Below are positions 23,936-38,725 of a stretch of 64,000 nt of DNA, piece after piece. Both the position numbers and the translations under genes were made by a program. A model generated the notes under the pieces. It did not search any database. It was not told the origin of the DNA and saw only the letters and a program-made list of their open reading frames with translations. The DNA is from Pogonophryne albipinna (Eukaryota; Chordata; Actinopteri; Perciformes; Artedidraconidae): NCBI GenBank assembly GCA_028583405.1, contig JAPTMU010000117.1, positions 533,825 to 597,824 of the forward strand, given 5' to 3'. How positions within the stretch are numbered: the first letter of the stretch is position 1; every line of letters starts with the position of its first letter.

Positions 23936-24691
23936 CGAACATAAATGTAAGGATAAAATAGACTTCTTTGTTAGAAGTGAGCTTTAGAACAGATAGGGAC
24001 ACAACGCTTTCAAGCAAATAACAGAGCGTTAGCAAAAACTTACCATGCAGAGACTCCAGTAACGCCGTTGCAGAGTCCAGGCCTCCCTCCCTCCCAACGC
24101 TAGCCGGTCTATGGCCGTAAATGGTGTCCATTAGGTCAAACCACTTCCAGCTTTTCCTACTGGCACCACTCGTGTTGTTGTTATCTTTGACGAAGCGATA
24201 TTCACTCTTCATCTTTTTGAGTTTTCCCCTACACTGCACGACAGTCCTCGAGTAACCGCTTGTGGACATCAGTGTAGCGACCTCCTGAAACACTTTTATA
24301 TTGCGAGTTGTCCCGTTGAGCTCCCGCTGGATCTTATCATCTGCAATGTGATGTAGGAACGTCGTCACTTCCTCGACCGACCACGGCGTGCTTTTCTTTG
24401 CCATTTTTGTAGCTCCTCTGTTAACAAAAATGCTGTTTATAAAAAACGCGAGGGATTATCTCGCGCGCCGATTGTGACGATTCTCTCTGACCAATCAGCA
24501 GTCGAGAGTGTTGACGTCACATACTCAGCCTGGTTGTTCCCTGGTCCTAGAACCACGATTTTATGAGGCCAGAAAAATTGTGAATTAGCACCCGCTAGCA
24601 GGTACTAGGAAAGTGGAAACGCAACCAAAAACGGGTCGCTGACGTCACAGCTCTCTTAAACCGGGTTCCGCGCTGCAGTGGAAACGCGCCA
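23936..24691 (-). mobile_element. Truncated PIF/Harbinger element
   Basis: The right end AGTGGAAACGCGCCA is followed by TTA and is identical over 15 bp to the termini of the MITE at 48771-49456. Subterminal sequence such as CCACGATTTTATG is also shared. Its left end is missing: it stops where the L2 element begins at about 23935. It contains a Myb/SANT-like exon, the accessory protein typical of Harbinger transposons. No DDE transposase is visible in the window. Confidence 0.75.
24044..24404 (-). pseudogene. Myb/SANT-like DNA-binding protein, first exon only
   Basis: From ATG at 24404 the frame reads MAKKSTPWSVEEVTTFLHHI and continues with a trihelix or Myb/SANT-like pattern: tryptophans near residues 8, 87 and 89, a Lys-rich CRGKLKKMKSEYRFVKD helix, and the WFDLMDTIYGHRP segment. 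It ends after LLESLH at a consensus CATG|GTAAGT donor (24043-24038). Harbinger transposons carry such a protein beside their transposase, and it helps bind the element ends. No downstream exon exists because the L2 LINE starts within 110 bp. It is a transposon-derived gene fragment, not a host gene, as its linkage to the Harbinger terminus at 24691 shows. A domesticated host role is unlikely given the truncation. Confidence 0.75.
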
Positions 24692-24766
24692 TTACACCCT
24701 CCGTCACAGTTTTAAAAACATGGTTGTCAATTCCAACTAAATTACTTGGTTAGTGAAGGTTTAGAT

Positions 24767-25352
24767 CACATGTGTCAAACTCAAGGCCCGGGGGCCAAAT
24801 CAGGCCCTTGGTGGATTTAATTTCGGCCCGCAGGATAATTTGTAATTACTATTAGATCTGGCCCGCCGGTATATTGCACGCACACCTTCACTCCATCCTG
24901 AGGGTCTCCTCAGCTCAGAGCCTGAGCCCAAACATTGATGACCTTGCACCCAAGATGAGATGCCAAGTATCTGAACTAGCATCACAGAGCAGCACACTGA
25001 GTTTAATGGATGTTTCCTTCTGCACTTTTTCTCTCACGACAACAGGGCATGTTTGGTTTGTTCTTTGAGGGAAATAGTTTTGTTGAAGCTGTTGTTGGCC
25101 TGTGGGAAAATGTAAACATAAGAAATGACTCTGGAAAAGCTGCAGATAGAGCCATAAGAAATGAATGCAACTGATTATTTAATATTTAATGTTGTTTTTA
25201 TAGGCAATCATTTAAGCTTTGTTAGTTCCAGGTTTAATATGTGCAATAATTCATTTCAATAAGTTCTGCAATAAACATTGAACCAGTCCGGCCCTTGACT
25301 AGTACCTATTTTTTAATTTTGGCCCACTGTGTATTTGAGTTTGACCCCCCTG
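24767..25352. mobile_element. hAT-type MITE, decayed relative of 5362-5921
   Basis: The ends CACATGTGTCAAACTCA and TGAGTTTGACCCCCCTG correspond to the CAGGGGTGTCAAACTCA family, and both contain GGCCC-rich subterminal blocks. Flanks are GTTTAGAT and GTTCAGAT (7/8). A related unfilled sequence at about 39660-39715 reads through this point, supporting the insertion. Confidence 0.8.
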
Positions 25353-27924
<2,572 letters not shown>

Positions 27925-28008
27925 GTGCTTTGAAGACATCTGTCAATGTACGCCTGCAAAAAACTTTAACTCTGAGGCGAAGGCGGGAGAGAGAACATGT
28001 GTATATAC

Positions 28009-28010
<2 letters not shown>

Positions 28011-28067
<57 letters not shown>
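28011..28067. repeat. (TG)n microsatellite
   Basis: A TG run of about 57 bp, in the opposite strand sense to the CA run about 90 bp upstream. A second short (TG)n follows at 28080-28093. Confidence 0.95.
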
Positions 28068-28074
<7 letters not shown>

Positions 28075-28876
28075 CTGAATGTGTGTGTGTGTGGGCACAA
28101 GGAAGTGAGGGAAATGCTGGCTGCTGTTGCCGAGGCAACCGTCTCTCTCCCCTCTCCTCTTTAACCCTTTCTCCTCGGCACTTCCTTTTCACCTTCTGTC
28201 TTTTACCATGGCAGCACTCTCTCTCACTTGTTGATGTCCTGTCACTCCATCTGTGCCTCTTCCCCACGCAGATCCATCCCTCTCAGACTCTTCATTTGTG
28301 AGGCTTTTCGCTCTCGTCCTCCTCTTGATTATTCACCCTCATGGCGGCACACCTGTCATTTTGTCGGCACACATGTGCTTTGTTAACTCACTCTGTGCTC
28401 GAGAACAGTAACGGTTTCCGCTAAACTGTGTTAAGTGTCCGGAAGTCATTGTTTCACTGCAGGTGTTAATGAGGATGTGAAAACTTTATAAACATGGGGC
28501 TCGAACACGACTGCTGGTATGCAGGAATGTTAAGTACCGTAAATAAATAAATGTCAACAATATTAATCAGTCATTTTGGACAGGATGTGAATGTTTGTAT
28601 ATTTGAAATATACACCAGACAGGCAAAAACAAGCACTAGTTGGATTTAAAGACGCTCTATTCTGCTCATTTTCAGGTACAAATCTGTATTTTGTGACTCT
28701 GTTGTGACATGTGTTTTCTCATACTGCCTGTGCTGCAGCACCTCTTTTCACCCTCTGTCTGAAACCAGAGCCTGAGTCTGCTCTGATTGGTTAGCTGGCC
28801 GGCTCTGTTGTGATTAGTCAACTGCTTAGAGATGTCCCGCCCCTTAGACTGTCACGTATGATGTGTTGGAGCGCTA

Positions 28877-29099
28877 GACAATAGAGAGGCTCCTCTGTTG
28901 CTCTCCCTGAGGTTTTCTCCCATTTTTCCCTTTAAAACTGTGGGTTTTCTTCGGAAGTTTTTCCTTGTACGATGTGAGGGTCTAAGGACAGAGGGTGTCG
29001 TATTGTCATACTGATATTTTGTACAAACTGTGAAGTCCACTGAGACAAATGTAACATTTGTGATATTGGGCTATATAAATAAACATTGATTGATTGATT
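28877..29099 (+). mobile_element. LINE 3' end with GATT tail
   Basis: The block contains CTATATAAATAAACATTG followed by a GATTGATTGATTG tail, typical of fish non-LTR retrotransposon 3' ends. Upstream sequence from about 28645 (TTAAAGACGCTCTATTCTGC) looks like one end of a TTAA-type MITE into which or beside which it inserted. No coding part remains. Confidence 0.65.
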
Positions 29100-29776
29100 G
29101 AGAGGCGAAGTCCCTCCCTTTCCGGGGGAGCTCCATGGGACCTTATTTCTCCATGGGACCTTAATTCGGAAAAGGTATGCATTGAAGTCAATGGAGAGAG
29201 AAAGATTATCTTTCGATCCCGTTTGAATTGTGCCACGAATTACACATATGATGTTTGTCAATTTAAAAGATAATTTTGCAAGTCAACAAAAGTAAAAATG
29301 TGAAGTAACACTTTTTTTTGTGTGAAACCGCTCAATGAACTACATCTCCCATCTCGCACCACACACCAAGACGGCCGTCACGTTGGAACATCTCACTTCT
29401 TTCTCTCAGAATGAGGCGGAAAGTATTAAAAGAGGTGAAAATCACTCCAAGTCTGGGCACGTTGAGAGCTGTACACACACACAAGGGGAGTTAGTCGGTT
29501 TCGTAAGAGCCAGCATGCAGGACCGGGATTCTGGGATTTGTAGTCTTTCTAGTTGCGTATTTTTCATAGTCTTATATTTCAACAGTTTTACGACAAACTG
29601 TGACTTTTTTGACATGGAAATTATTTTTTAAGATTGACAAACATCATATGTGTAATTCGTGGCACAATTCAAACGGGATCGAATGATAATCTTTCTCTCC
29701 CCATTGACTTCAATACATAATTTTTCCGAAATAAGGTCCCATGGGTCGGAAGTAGATGGGCGGGACTTCACCTCTC
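29100..29776. mobile_element. Foldback MITE with arms of about 165 bp
   Basis: The left arm starts GAGAGGCGAAGTCC and the right arm ends GGACTTCACCTCTC. The arms pair over about 165 bp, for example AATTGTGCCACGAATTACAC on the left with its complement at about 29654-29673. The left arm has an extra copy of CCATGGGACCTTA. The interior (29290-29610) is unrelated and non-coding. The target duplication is unclear. Confidence 0.8.
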
Positions 29777-30432
29777 TATAGATGAGCGAGTGTGACTTAG
29801 TGATTAAAGTAATTGTTACATTTTAGTTTGATTCACCCTATCATGTCACTGCTGGTTGCAAAAACAAGATGGCAACTGCCAAAAACCCAAACTCTGGGCT
29901 TCTAAACAATAGTCCACCAATCGAAATAGGTGATAGGTGAAAATAGGCGAAATATAGGCGAAATATAAAATAGGCGAAAATAAAATAAGCGAAATAGGTG
30001 ATTTCACAGTAACAACGTCTACTTCTTATACAGTCCGTGGTTTAAACTCTGTATTTATTACAGATTAAATTAAATGAGCTAGGCTAGCTGTGTCCGCAAT
30101 TTTTCCAGTCTTTATGTTAAACTAAGCTAAGCTAACCAGGGACTGACTGTAGCTTCATATCTAGCATTCAGACACGAGTGATATCAATCTTCTATAGGCA
30201 AAAAAGCTAATATTTGTATTTCCTTAATTGTTAAACTGTAAGCATTCATCTCTGTTACAACACAGTTTCCTGAATTTGCTAATTTGCTAACTTCACATTA
30301 TGAAAAAAGCCATTTTGGTTTTCGTGGTGTGTGCATTGATCACTCCTCTCACTGCATACGATAACAAAGCTGGTGTAGCCGCTGTCCACATGTTGTGTGA
30401 AATCAGTGTCTGGTGTTCCTCTACAAGCCTGA
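29777..30432. other. Intergenic stretch with short tandem motif
   Basis: TAGGCGAAA-type units repeat irregularly at about 29925-30000. A short frame starting MKKAILVFVVCALITP at 30300 resembles a signal peptide but runs straight into (CA)n and is not considered real. Confidence 0.5.
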
Positions 30433-30599
<167 letters not shown>

Positions 30600-30858
30600 A
30601 CACCTGTTGGGAGGATGCATATGTTTGAGGATATAGATGTATATACATGCAGACATTCTCTCTTCCAGCTCTGCTGCCTCCACCCTCGCTCACCGGTTGT
30701 TTTTTTAGCAGCAGATGGAGGGCACGCTCAGGTTGAATTCACCAGGGAAATTATGCATTTACAACATGTGCTAAAAGTGACGTACTTTAGAGTTAAAGTT
30801 AGACTTTTAAGCACTCTGAAATCAATGTGTTTAGCAGGAAGTAGGCAGGTACACACAT

Positions 30859-30859
<1 letters not shown>

Positions 30860-30930
<71 letters not shown>
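30860..30930. repeat. (CA)n microsatellite
   Basis: A pure CA run of about 70 bp. Confidence 0.95.
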
Positions 30931-30933
<3 letters not shown>

Positions 30934-31658
30934 GTCGAGACAAATTAAATCGGTGTGTGTGCGGAGGTGTGTAATCAACACGTGTCGCACATCAGCCTTC
31001 CATTGTACCAAATGTGGGAATTAAATGCAAAAAGGCATTATTGGTAGGAACAATATCACAGTCACTAACATGATTCATATTTCATCACTGCCTCAGACCC
31101 CTTTTTCTCTCTGTTTTATTTTAAATAATATATCTAGTTGCTAGGTAACTGTTAATTGTTAAAATGCAGGTACTTTATAAAGAGCAGAAACAGAAAGGAC
31201 AGGAACAGAAAAACACGGTAGAAGAGTGGCAGTGTTTTGATGCGACACAGCACTAAAAGCCAAGCGATATTCAGCGAACACATGAGTCGTCTAAGGTCGT
31301 GCGTTTCAAAGATGAAGTGAGTTGTGTTGTACGTTTGCTTCATTGGACCAATGGAAGTGCTGCTTCTCTGTCATCTGTCCTTATCTAGCCCTCTCCTTCC
31401 TCCATCCTGCTCCCCCTCTCATTCTCCATAATCCAGTGAACTCTGGTCCATAACTCACGGTGCCCCTCTTTCTTTTATTACCACGATGGGCCCACACCGA
31501 CTCCACCCCTTCCTGCGTCCTAATAATTCAACCTGACGCACAATATAAGTTGGAGAGAGAGGGGGAGAGAGATGGAAAGAGACAGAGAAGTAGGGGTCAA
31601 AGGAGGATAAAGGGACGGAAAACAGTCAGGAGAGTATCTTGTGAAGATAGTAGAATAA

Positions 31659-31951
31659 CGGTACGTCCACACGGCAGCGTTGCGTGCTTCAACGGAGACG
31701 CTTCCCATTCACTTTGAATGGGGTGACGTCACGCTTTACCGAACTGCATTGTGGTTCCGTCGCGCCGCTTTGCCTCCGTTGCTCGATTCGAAAGTTGAGA
31801 AAAGTTCAAGCCAGCCAATCAAATCATATGCCAGTACAAGCGATAGCCAATCAAACCGCATGCTTGTGTGTCCGGGGCGGGAGATTAATCTGATTGGTTG
31901 TTGGTCGCACGCCAGACACGCCCACCGGCAAGCTGCCGCGTGGACTTACCG
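31659..31951. mobile_element. Harbinger-type MITE, 293 bp
   Basis: The left end CGGTACGTCCACACGGCAGC pairs with the right end GCTGCCGCGTGGACTTACCG with two mismatches. TAA flanks both sides (31656-31658 and 31952-31954), the 3-bp TWA target of PIF/Harbinger elements. Units 2 and 3 of the surrounding repeat read AATAAGATGGAG with a single TAA, the empty site. Confidence 0.88.
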
Positions 31952-33040
31952 TAAGATGGAGTGACGAGAGGGAGGTAGATGGAAAGCTTTTGCCTTGAGT
32001 TGCGGTCAAATTGTCCAAAAATCGGCCCATGTAGTCTTTTCCTAACCACTATTCCTTAACCTCTGTGAGAAACATTATGGGGTTAATGAAAGATGATAGG
32101 AGAATTCATCAGGACTTAGGAAAAGACAACTGGCTTTTCAATCAGTTGAAGTTTTGCACAGGTGGATAGTATTTGGGTGAGGCAAGCAATCAGAAAAGGA
32201 GGGAAAACACAAAGACAGGAAGTGAAACCAAACCAAAACAGAAGAATGTTCACACAAAATAAAGCAGGGATCATAACATAACCAAACCAAGATAATGCTA
32301 TAGGGACGGGAGGCAACATCCAACCCTTCCTTCGTCCTAATAATTCAACCTGACGCACAATATAAGGTGGAGAGAGAGAGGGAGTAAGAGATGGAAAGAG
32401 ACAGAGAAGTAGGGGTCAAAGGAGGATAAAGGGAAGGAAGGGACTCTTGTGAAGATAGGAAAATAAGATGGAGTGACGAGAGTTACAGGGAAAGCTTTTG
32501 CCTTGAGTTGCAGTCGAATTGAAAAATCAGCCCATATCGTCTTTTCCTAACCACTATTCCTTAACCTATGTGAGAAACGTCACGGCGTTAAGGAAAGATG
32601 ATAGGAGAACTCATCAGGACTTAGGAAAAGACAACTGCGGTGCTTCGAGAATCCGCCTGCACTTAAACTATCCGATGTCATTATGATATGCCAGCAGACG
32701 TTATGAAACTACAGTATTCCTTAAATCAGACTACTATGAGCGCACCGAGATACTCACCCTCCGGTTCACACGTATTAATCCACATGAATCCCAATGCGTA
32801 TGATTGTATTAAGATATTGTAAAATAAACAACTCTATTCAATATATGCATAACTTGTTAGGACTACACATCCATCAAACATGTTTTAAAAAGTTGAAGAA
32901 GTCCCACACAACTCGGTAAACACTATGAATTCTTGACTTTGATAAATTTATTGTAATAGACATTATGTTCATATTTCCCCTTTTGATTTAATACTGTGTT
33001 TAAACTTCAAAAACAATGCAAAAGCACTTTGGAAAAGGAC

Positions 33041-33800
33041 TTAAAGGTCCCGTGTCATGGCCATTTCTACTGATCATATTTCCATTGTTGAGGTCTACTA
33101 GAATAGATTTACATTGTGCAATTTTCCAAAACCACATTGGTTTCTCAGCATCTCTGTAAAGTATGTGTGTATTCACCAGGTATCCACTCTCTCCTGCCCC
33201 CCCCCCCCACTCCCTGTGAGCCCAGTGTGCTCTGATTGGTCGGGACATTGTGAGGCTCGCCGCTGCTGCAAGGAGCGGACAGGTTTCCGGGTCGGCGATA
33301 CAGCGAGAACAAGCGAAACTCATCCTGAGCACACAAACACTCACAGCCGAAGTATAAGAACAATAAGTATGGCTTGATATTGAGTAAGAAGAAGGTTGAT
33401 AACGCTGTGAGAATGGGTCTGCGGAGAGCATTCCTCCGCCATCCCAACTCGTCTATTACCAGCGTTCAGGGAGCTCTATGCAAGTCAATGGGGACTCCCT
33501 GTTAGTTAGCCAAGGGGTCCTGGTGTGTGAGGGGCTCCGTGGATTGGTCCATTTGGGCCAATCCGGTCATTTGTTGTTGATTTGGGTTTTCACAGGTCAC
33601 AGGAAGTAAACAATGGAAAAAAAGAAATCCCCAACGAGGCGTTCTGGGGCAGCATAGACAGGTCTTCTCTGTGTTAGAGTTTTACTCGCTACAGGGTGTA
33701 CTTTGAGGGTTTGTGACTCTGCAGACCGTTTACATGCAGAAAAACCTTCATAACACACAAGGCGGGTAATAACCGGAGAAGCATGACATGGGACCTTTAA
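33041..33800. mobile_element. TTAA-flanked MITE, 760 bp
   Basis: It starts TTAAAGGTCCCGTGTCATGG and ends GCATGACATGGGACCTTTAA, 18 of 20 complementary. It contains a C-run at about 33199 and no convincing coding sequence. The ends resemble those at 50154-52575 in their TTAAAGGTC start. Confidence 0.85.
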
Positions 33801-34390
33801 TAGGCACCAGAACGTAAGTGAGTTTGGACAGCATTTTCCACTGTTTCCTAAACTAAAGGAGATTATAAAGGAAGTATTGAAGATCCTTTCCTATCATATA
33901 AAGAATCCAACATCTCTCATCATGGCTGCAACCTAGATACTACCGGGTCATCTCACTCTGTTAGGAACCTTCCAAAGCAAACTTGACAATTGGACCGCAA
34001 CCTCAGACTGGCTTTTAAATCAGAGATGTTGAAGTTTTGCACAGGTTGACATTATCAGGGTGGGGCAAGCAATTACAAAAAGACGGGAAAACACAAAGTC
34101 AGGAAGTGAACCCAAACCAAAACAGAAGACTGTTCATACAAAATAAAGCAGAGATCATAACATACCCAAATCAAGATAATGCTAAAGGGAGGCAACATCC
34201 ACCCCTTCCTCCGTCCTAATAATTCAACCTGAAGCACAATATGAGGTGGAGAGAGAGGGGAAAGAGGCAGAAAGGTAGGGTCAAGTGAGGATAAAGGGAA
34301 GGAGAGTATCAGGTGAAGATAGGAGAATAAGATGGAGGGAGATAAAGGGAAAGCTTTTGCCTCGGACTGGCTTTTAAATCAGAGCTGTTG

Positions 34391-35553
34391 AAGGTTTCGG
34401 CCTTCAGATACCAGACGTCGGGCTTCTGGACAAAAGTTCACACTGTCTCCAAATCAGAAGAAAAAAAAGATTTGACAAAAATAGTAGCGCAGAATCACAG
34501 TTAGGTTGCGTGTGAATCTCTATCTTACTAATATATCTCATCCCTTTTTCCCCTCGCACCTCACTCCCCTCCATCAATAATTTAATAAATCTTGCTCGTC
34601 GGTGTGAAATTAATGTAAGCTCGGAGTGAGGGGGGTGTGCGGATCCAGAGATGATGGATGAGGACGTGGGTGTCATCATAGCTGGGTGCAGGTATAGAGG
34701 TGAGGGGAGGGCAGATATTTAGCATACAGAGTGGATGTGGAGTTAGTTAGTTATAGTTGTGTACGGCAGATAGTGGCAACCTCAGGGTCAGAAAAGTCAA
34801 ACCAATGTGTTTGGCCCTGTGTCAAAATAGCGTCTTATTCTGGGAGAATGTTTTTATGATAACTATATCTCATCAGAATCAGAATCAGAATTGGAAACAG
34901 GTTTATTACCAGTTTACACGTATGAGGAATTTTACTTGGTGTCAAACAAGAACTAAAAACACAGGTAGAGAACTAGAACAAATGTTAAAAATAATAAAAA
35001 ATATTGTAAAATTGCTTTAAATAATTTGTTCGTGCTACTATACATTTGTTTGACAATGTTTTTTTTCCCATTAGCACCAACCAGAAGATGCTTGCTCTCA
35101 AACTTTGTGCATGAGCTGCTCAATCTGATGAACGTAGAGCGGGGATTTCACAAGGTCTCGAAGGCAGTTGGACCCAAACACAGAAGAGAAAAGGACCCAT
35201 GGTATAAACAACAAAAGGCAAACTTTGGTAAAGTGAAGCATGGTGTAAAAACACTAAACTAAAGGAGCAGGCAAAATAACGAAACATGGAAAAGCAGCAA
35301 ACACAAAACGAAGAGCCAACCAGGATGTTAGGAAGAAACAGAAGCAGAAAATCCATAGGAAGAGTCAGGAAACATTGACAGAAACCTTATTGTGAAGAAC
35401 CACAAATGAACGGGACATTTGGCCCTTAAACCTCAATTCTTTCCAACCCCACTCCTTGCAGAAATAAGTCTGATTGTATAGACGTCTATGAAAAAAATGA
35501 CATGACTTATACCTTGATATATTACCTTAGTAAACATATTCCTGCCGAGTTTG
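34391..35553. other. Intergenic stretch with LINE/SINE tail
   Basis: On the minus strand a retrotransposon tail of repeated GATTCT follows an AATAAACC-type 3' end at about 34870-34935. Otherwise no gene or complete element is recognised. Confidence 0.45.
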
Positions 35554-36018
35554 CAACACAGTCTCACGGCATTTCGTGTTATAGTCACAAAATTAATCAG
35601 ATTTCAGTATTCTGACACAGAACAATTTTAGAAGCAATGTATTTCTGGTATATGTTTCGTGTCTGCACCAAAAGTACAAAAAGTACAGGTTTCAGTATTC
35701 TGAGGCTCTGAGCCATTTCTTTTCCTCGCGGACGGCAAAAAAACTCCGACATTATACAATTTAAAATAAAAGGGTTAGGCTTAGGGTAAGATATTGAGTA
35801 AGAACATGTTTTTATGAACTACAAACCTTCCGGTCTTCCAAGACCCGACCGGACAAAAAGACGTGGTGCAGGCACGAAACACACTACCAATAGAAATACA
35901 TTGCTTTTAAAATCGTTCTGTGTGACACGAAAAAAATGCTAGAATCGTGTTGGTGAACACGAATCAATAGATTAAATTAATTTCGTGACTATGACACGAA
36001 ATGCCGTGAGACTGGGTT
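35554..36018. mobile_element. Terminal-inverted-repeat MITE, about 465 bp
   Basis: The left end CAACACAGTCTCACGGC and right end GCCGTGAGACTGGGTTG pair. The inverted repeats extend over about 45 bp through CATTTCGTGT and GTCACAAAATTAAT. GAGTTT occurs immediately outside both ends, a possible target duplication. Interior ATTCTGACACAG-like motifs are also partly inverted. The superfamily is not determined. Confidence 0.75.
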
Positions 36019-38624
36019 GGAGTTTATGGTCTCAATATCTTTTGACATTTTATTCACTGCAGCATGATCAGAATATCAGGATCAGAATACCTTTATTGGT
36101 CCCACAGAACATGATACATGATGTATTTTTCTAAAAGATGGTCCCATTTGTAGTAAAATAGACAATAAAGCAAGGTATCCTTTTTACGATGTTGCTACCT
36201 ATTCCATGTTTTTATCTTAAAACTCTTTGTAGTTTGTGATTTCATTCCATAACAAAGTTTAACGTAACAATTTTGATCGCCTATAAATAATTCCAGGTCA
36301 GAGTTGTACTACATTGCAGAAACAAGACTGTGTTTGTCTTGTCTGGTCGAGTTCACCATCATGTTCCCTCCCAGACACCTAATTTCCTAGCTGTGGTCTG
36401 TGGGGACTGAAGCAGGTGAGAGTCTGCTCAGGGAGACAGTCCAGCCACTTTATCTCGTCTTCACTATTTTGGGAGGTGGCTGTAAAGATGAGTTAACCCT
36501 ATATGTGACTCTCTCTCGCTCTGTTCTCCTTCTGAAAACCCTTTATTTTCTTCTATACCCCACAATCAATAAATCTTTTCATTTTTCACTGAATGTAACT
36601 ATCTTCTAACCCCAATAAATGTTTAGCCACGCTAGCAAAGCCATGCCATGCTAGCAAAGCCATGCCATGCTAGCAACTCCAGTGATGATTGTGTCAGTAG
36701 ATAAATCAATTTTAACATTGGTCCAATGACTCCAATCTGATATAATTTAACAATTCTGGATGGATTAGCTTTTACATTTGGTTGAATTAGTTAAATACTT
36801 CCGTTTATGACCAACAACTAGTATTCCCATCAGTTTTTAATGTGGTTTCTGTTGAATGCTACTCTTTAGCAATCAAGTGCTAGCATGCTAACACTAAGCA
36901 TGCTAGTTTAGTGTGTAAGCATCCAAAGTGTTAGCATGCTATAACCCTTAACTAGAGAACATGGTAGATATTACCTTCAAAATATTAGCAAGATAGTATT
37001 TCACTATGCCAATTGTTATCTGTGTTGGTTATTCTCGCGTCCAGGAGAGAAGCTTAAAAAGGAGACTAAATGGAGTCTCTGAGATGGTGTCAAATTGGTA
37101 CTTTAATTAAAAATAAAGGCGCGGTTATGTTACAAACAGAATATTGTTTGACAGAAAAGCAGCTGTGTCTCTGGCTCTGGCAGGTGAAGAAAGAGGCCGA
37201 ACCCCTCAGGTCCCGCTGTTTATATATCCTCTGCTGGCTCCTCCCTGCGGGCCGGCTCTCCACGTTTTAATGTCCGTTGTTTTGCATATCAGAGGATACA
37301 GACATTGTACATTCAATATATATCTAAACACGCCTTTTCTCTTCCTTAACTCTTTCATGACTTTTCATTTAACACATTCTAAACGCTGTAATCAATACTC
37401 CAAAAAATACAGGAAATACTTCACGGCAGTTTGGTTTCCGGTCGTTCCTGATGTTGTCACATGCTACCCACATCTGTAAACAATAACGTACTCAAATAAA
37501 CTGTACCTTCATTTAATATTCAACAATAATAATATCTCGACGTCTATAGTTGTAGTGTTGAAATCAGTAGGTTTCGGTGTGCAACATCATATCATATCGC
37601 TGTTAAATTCACCTCTATAGTAAATGGTATATTAGCCTCATGCTAAATGCTAACCGGAGATGAAGGATTTTCAGAATAAAAGCTTAACAACTGGTTGTGC
37701 ACAGGAACTTCTGGTTTTTTAGTGTAAAACAGCGTTTAAATTGACAGTATGTTTAAGGTACATTATGCTATCAAAACATTGATTTTAATTTCTAACACAA
37801 TGATAGACAAACATCCTTTCTCTTGACCAGATGTGCGAGATACAGAGCGTTGAAAGTACCTAGCATAATCGTTGAGTCATTGCTATTGATCAACAACAAC
37901 CCTATTAACTGAGTGTAGATAGTGGCCATTTTGTAGTGGCAGTACAAATGTTACTGCAAGTCCCTCTGGATAACATCTGCTTGTTAAAATGTCAAAATTT
38001 AAAATGTACAGACCACACAACCCAGCTCTACTCAACAACAAAACAGTTTTGTTATTTTAATGCGAGGCAATCACGGCTAATCACACACACCTCCATGTTG
38101 AAAATGGATTTCCAATTCAATGAAGCATCATAATTTAAAACCTGGCTAGATTCTGGTGTTTATAATTGTACAACATGGAGAAAAGCAATGTTTAAAATGC
38201 AAACTGTTGAAAAAGAGAGTAGAGTAGCCAAGCTTCATCGACAGGAGTTCAGCTTTGATTTTCTCTGGCATGTTTTGCCTGTATCCTCCTGCTTATTATT
38301 CACACATTTAAATACATTTGCACAAGGGACCTGCTGGTTACAAACACAATATTACACTATTGGCAACTGAACAGCGATGGAGACTGCTGCTGGAGATAAA
38401 TGCCCTTTTCAATGTCAGTTTGATGGCAATTGGCGAGACATGGGAGAGTTTCTCTTTTTTTTCCATTAACTTCTATCCACCAGATTTTTTAAATCGGTCC
38501 TGCTTCCCTGACCTCAGATAGTTATTATGCATCGTGAAAGACATCCTCAACCTCATGTTGGAGTATCTTGAAGAAAATCATATAAAATCATTATAATTTA
38601 AATGGAAACAGTGATTTTTAACCC
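36019..38624. other. Intergenic stretch, no gene seen
   Basis: A minus-strand retrotransposon tail (GGGACCAATAAAGGTATTC followed by TGATCCTGAT-like repeats) lies at about 36066-36130. CTAGCAAAGCCATGCCATG is tandemly repeated about 2.5 times at 36630-36675. No exon is recognised. Confidence 0.45.
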
Positions 38625-38725
38625 ACGATACGATAATACTTTAATGGTCAGATCAAGTCGGAAATTTGCTGTGATGGAAGTCAAATTTCAGACTTGATCT
38701 GACCATTAAAGTATTATCGTATCGT
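38625..38725. repeat. Near-perfect hairpin, 43-bp arms and 15-nt loop
   Basis: Arms at 38625-38667 and 38683-38725 are complementary with a single mismatch, separated by 15 nt. The arm resembles the 3' end of a non-LTR element (ATACTTTAATGGTCAGATCA), so it is probably an inverted pair of retrotransposon tails. It is also long enough to fold as a pre-miRNA-like stem if transcribed; no evidence of that is visible. Confidence 0.9.

Larger units (their letters stand above)
31504..34390. repeat. Degenerate low-copy tandem repeat, three units with insertions
   Basis: The anchor CGTCCTAATAATTCAACCTG begins units near 31517, 32332 and 34212. Each is followed by a GGAGAGAGAGGG purine block and GGGAAAGCTTTTGCCT-like sequence (TGGAAAGC in unit 1). 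Without insertions the unit is about 520 bp. Unit 1 is interrupted by a Harbinger MITE (31659-31951). Unit 2 is split by about 1.36 kb at 32638-34002, itself holding a TTAA MITE. Unit 3 lacks its central part. No coding function is seen. Confidence 0.75.

Noticed and set aside
23898..24404. The Myb/SANT-like frame as a functional host transcription factor
   Set aside because: It is linked to a Harbinger terminus at 24691 and has only its first exon. The following exon is lost.
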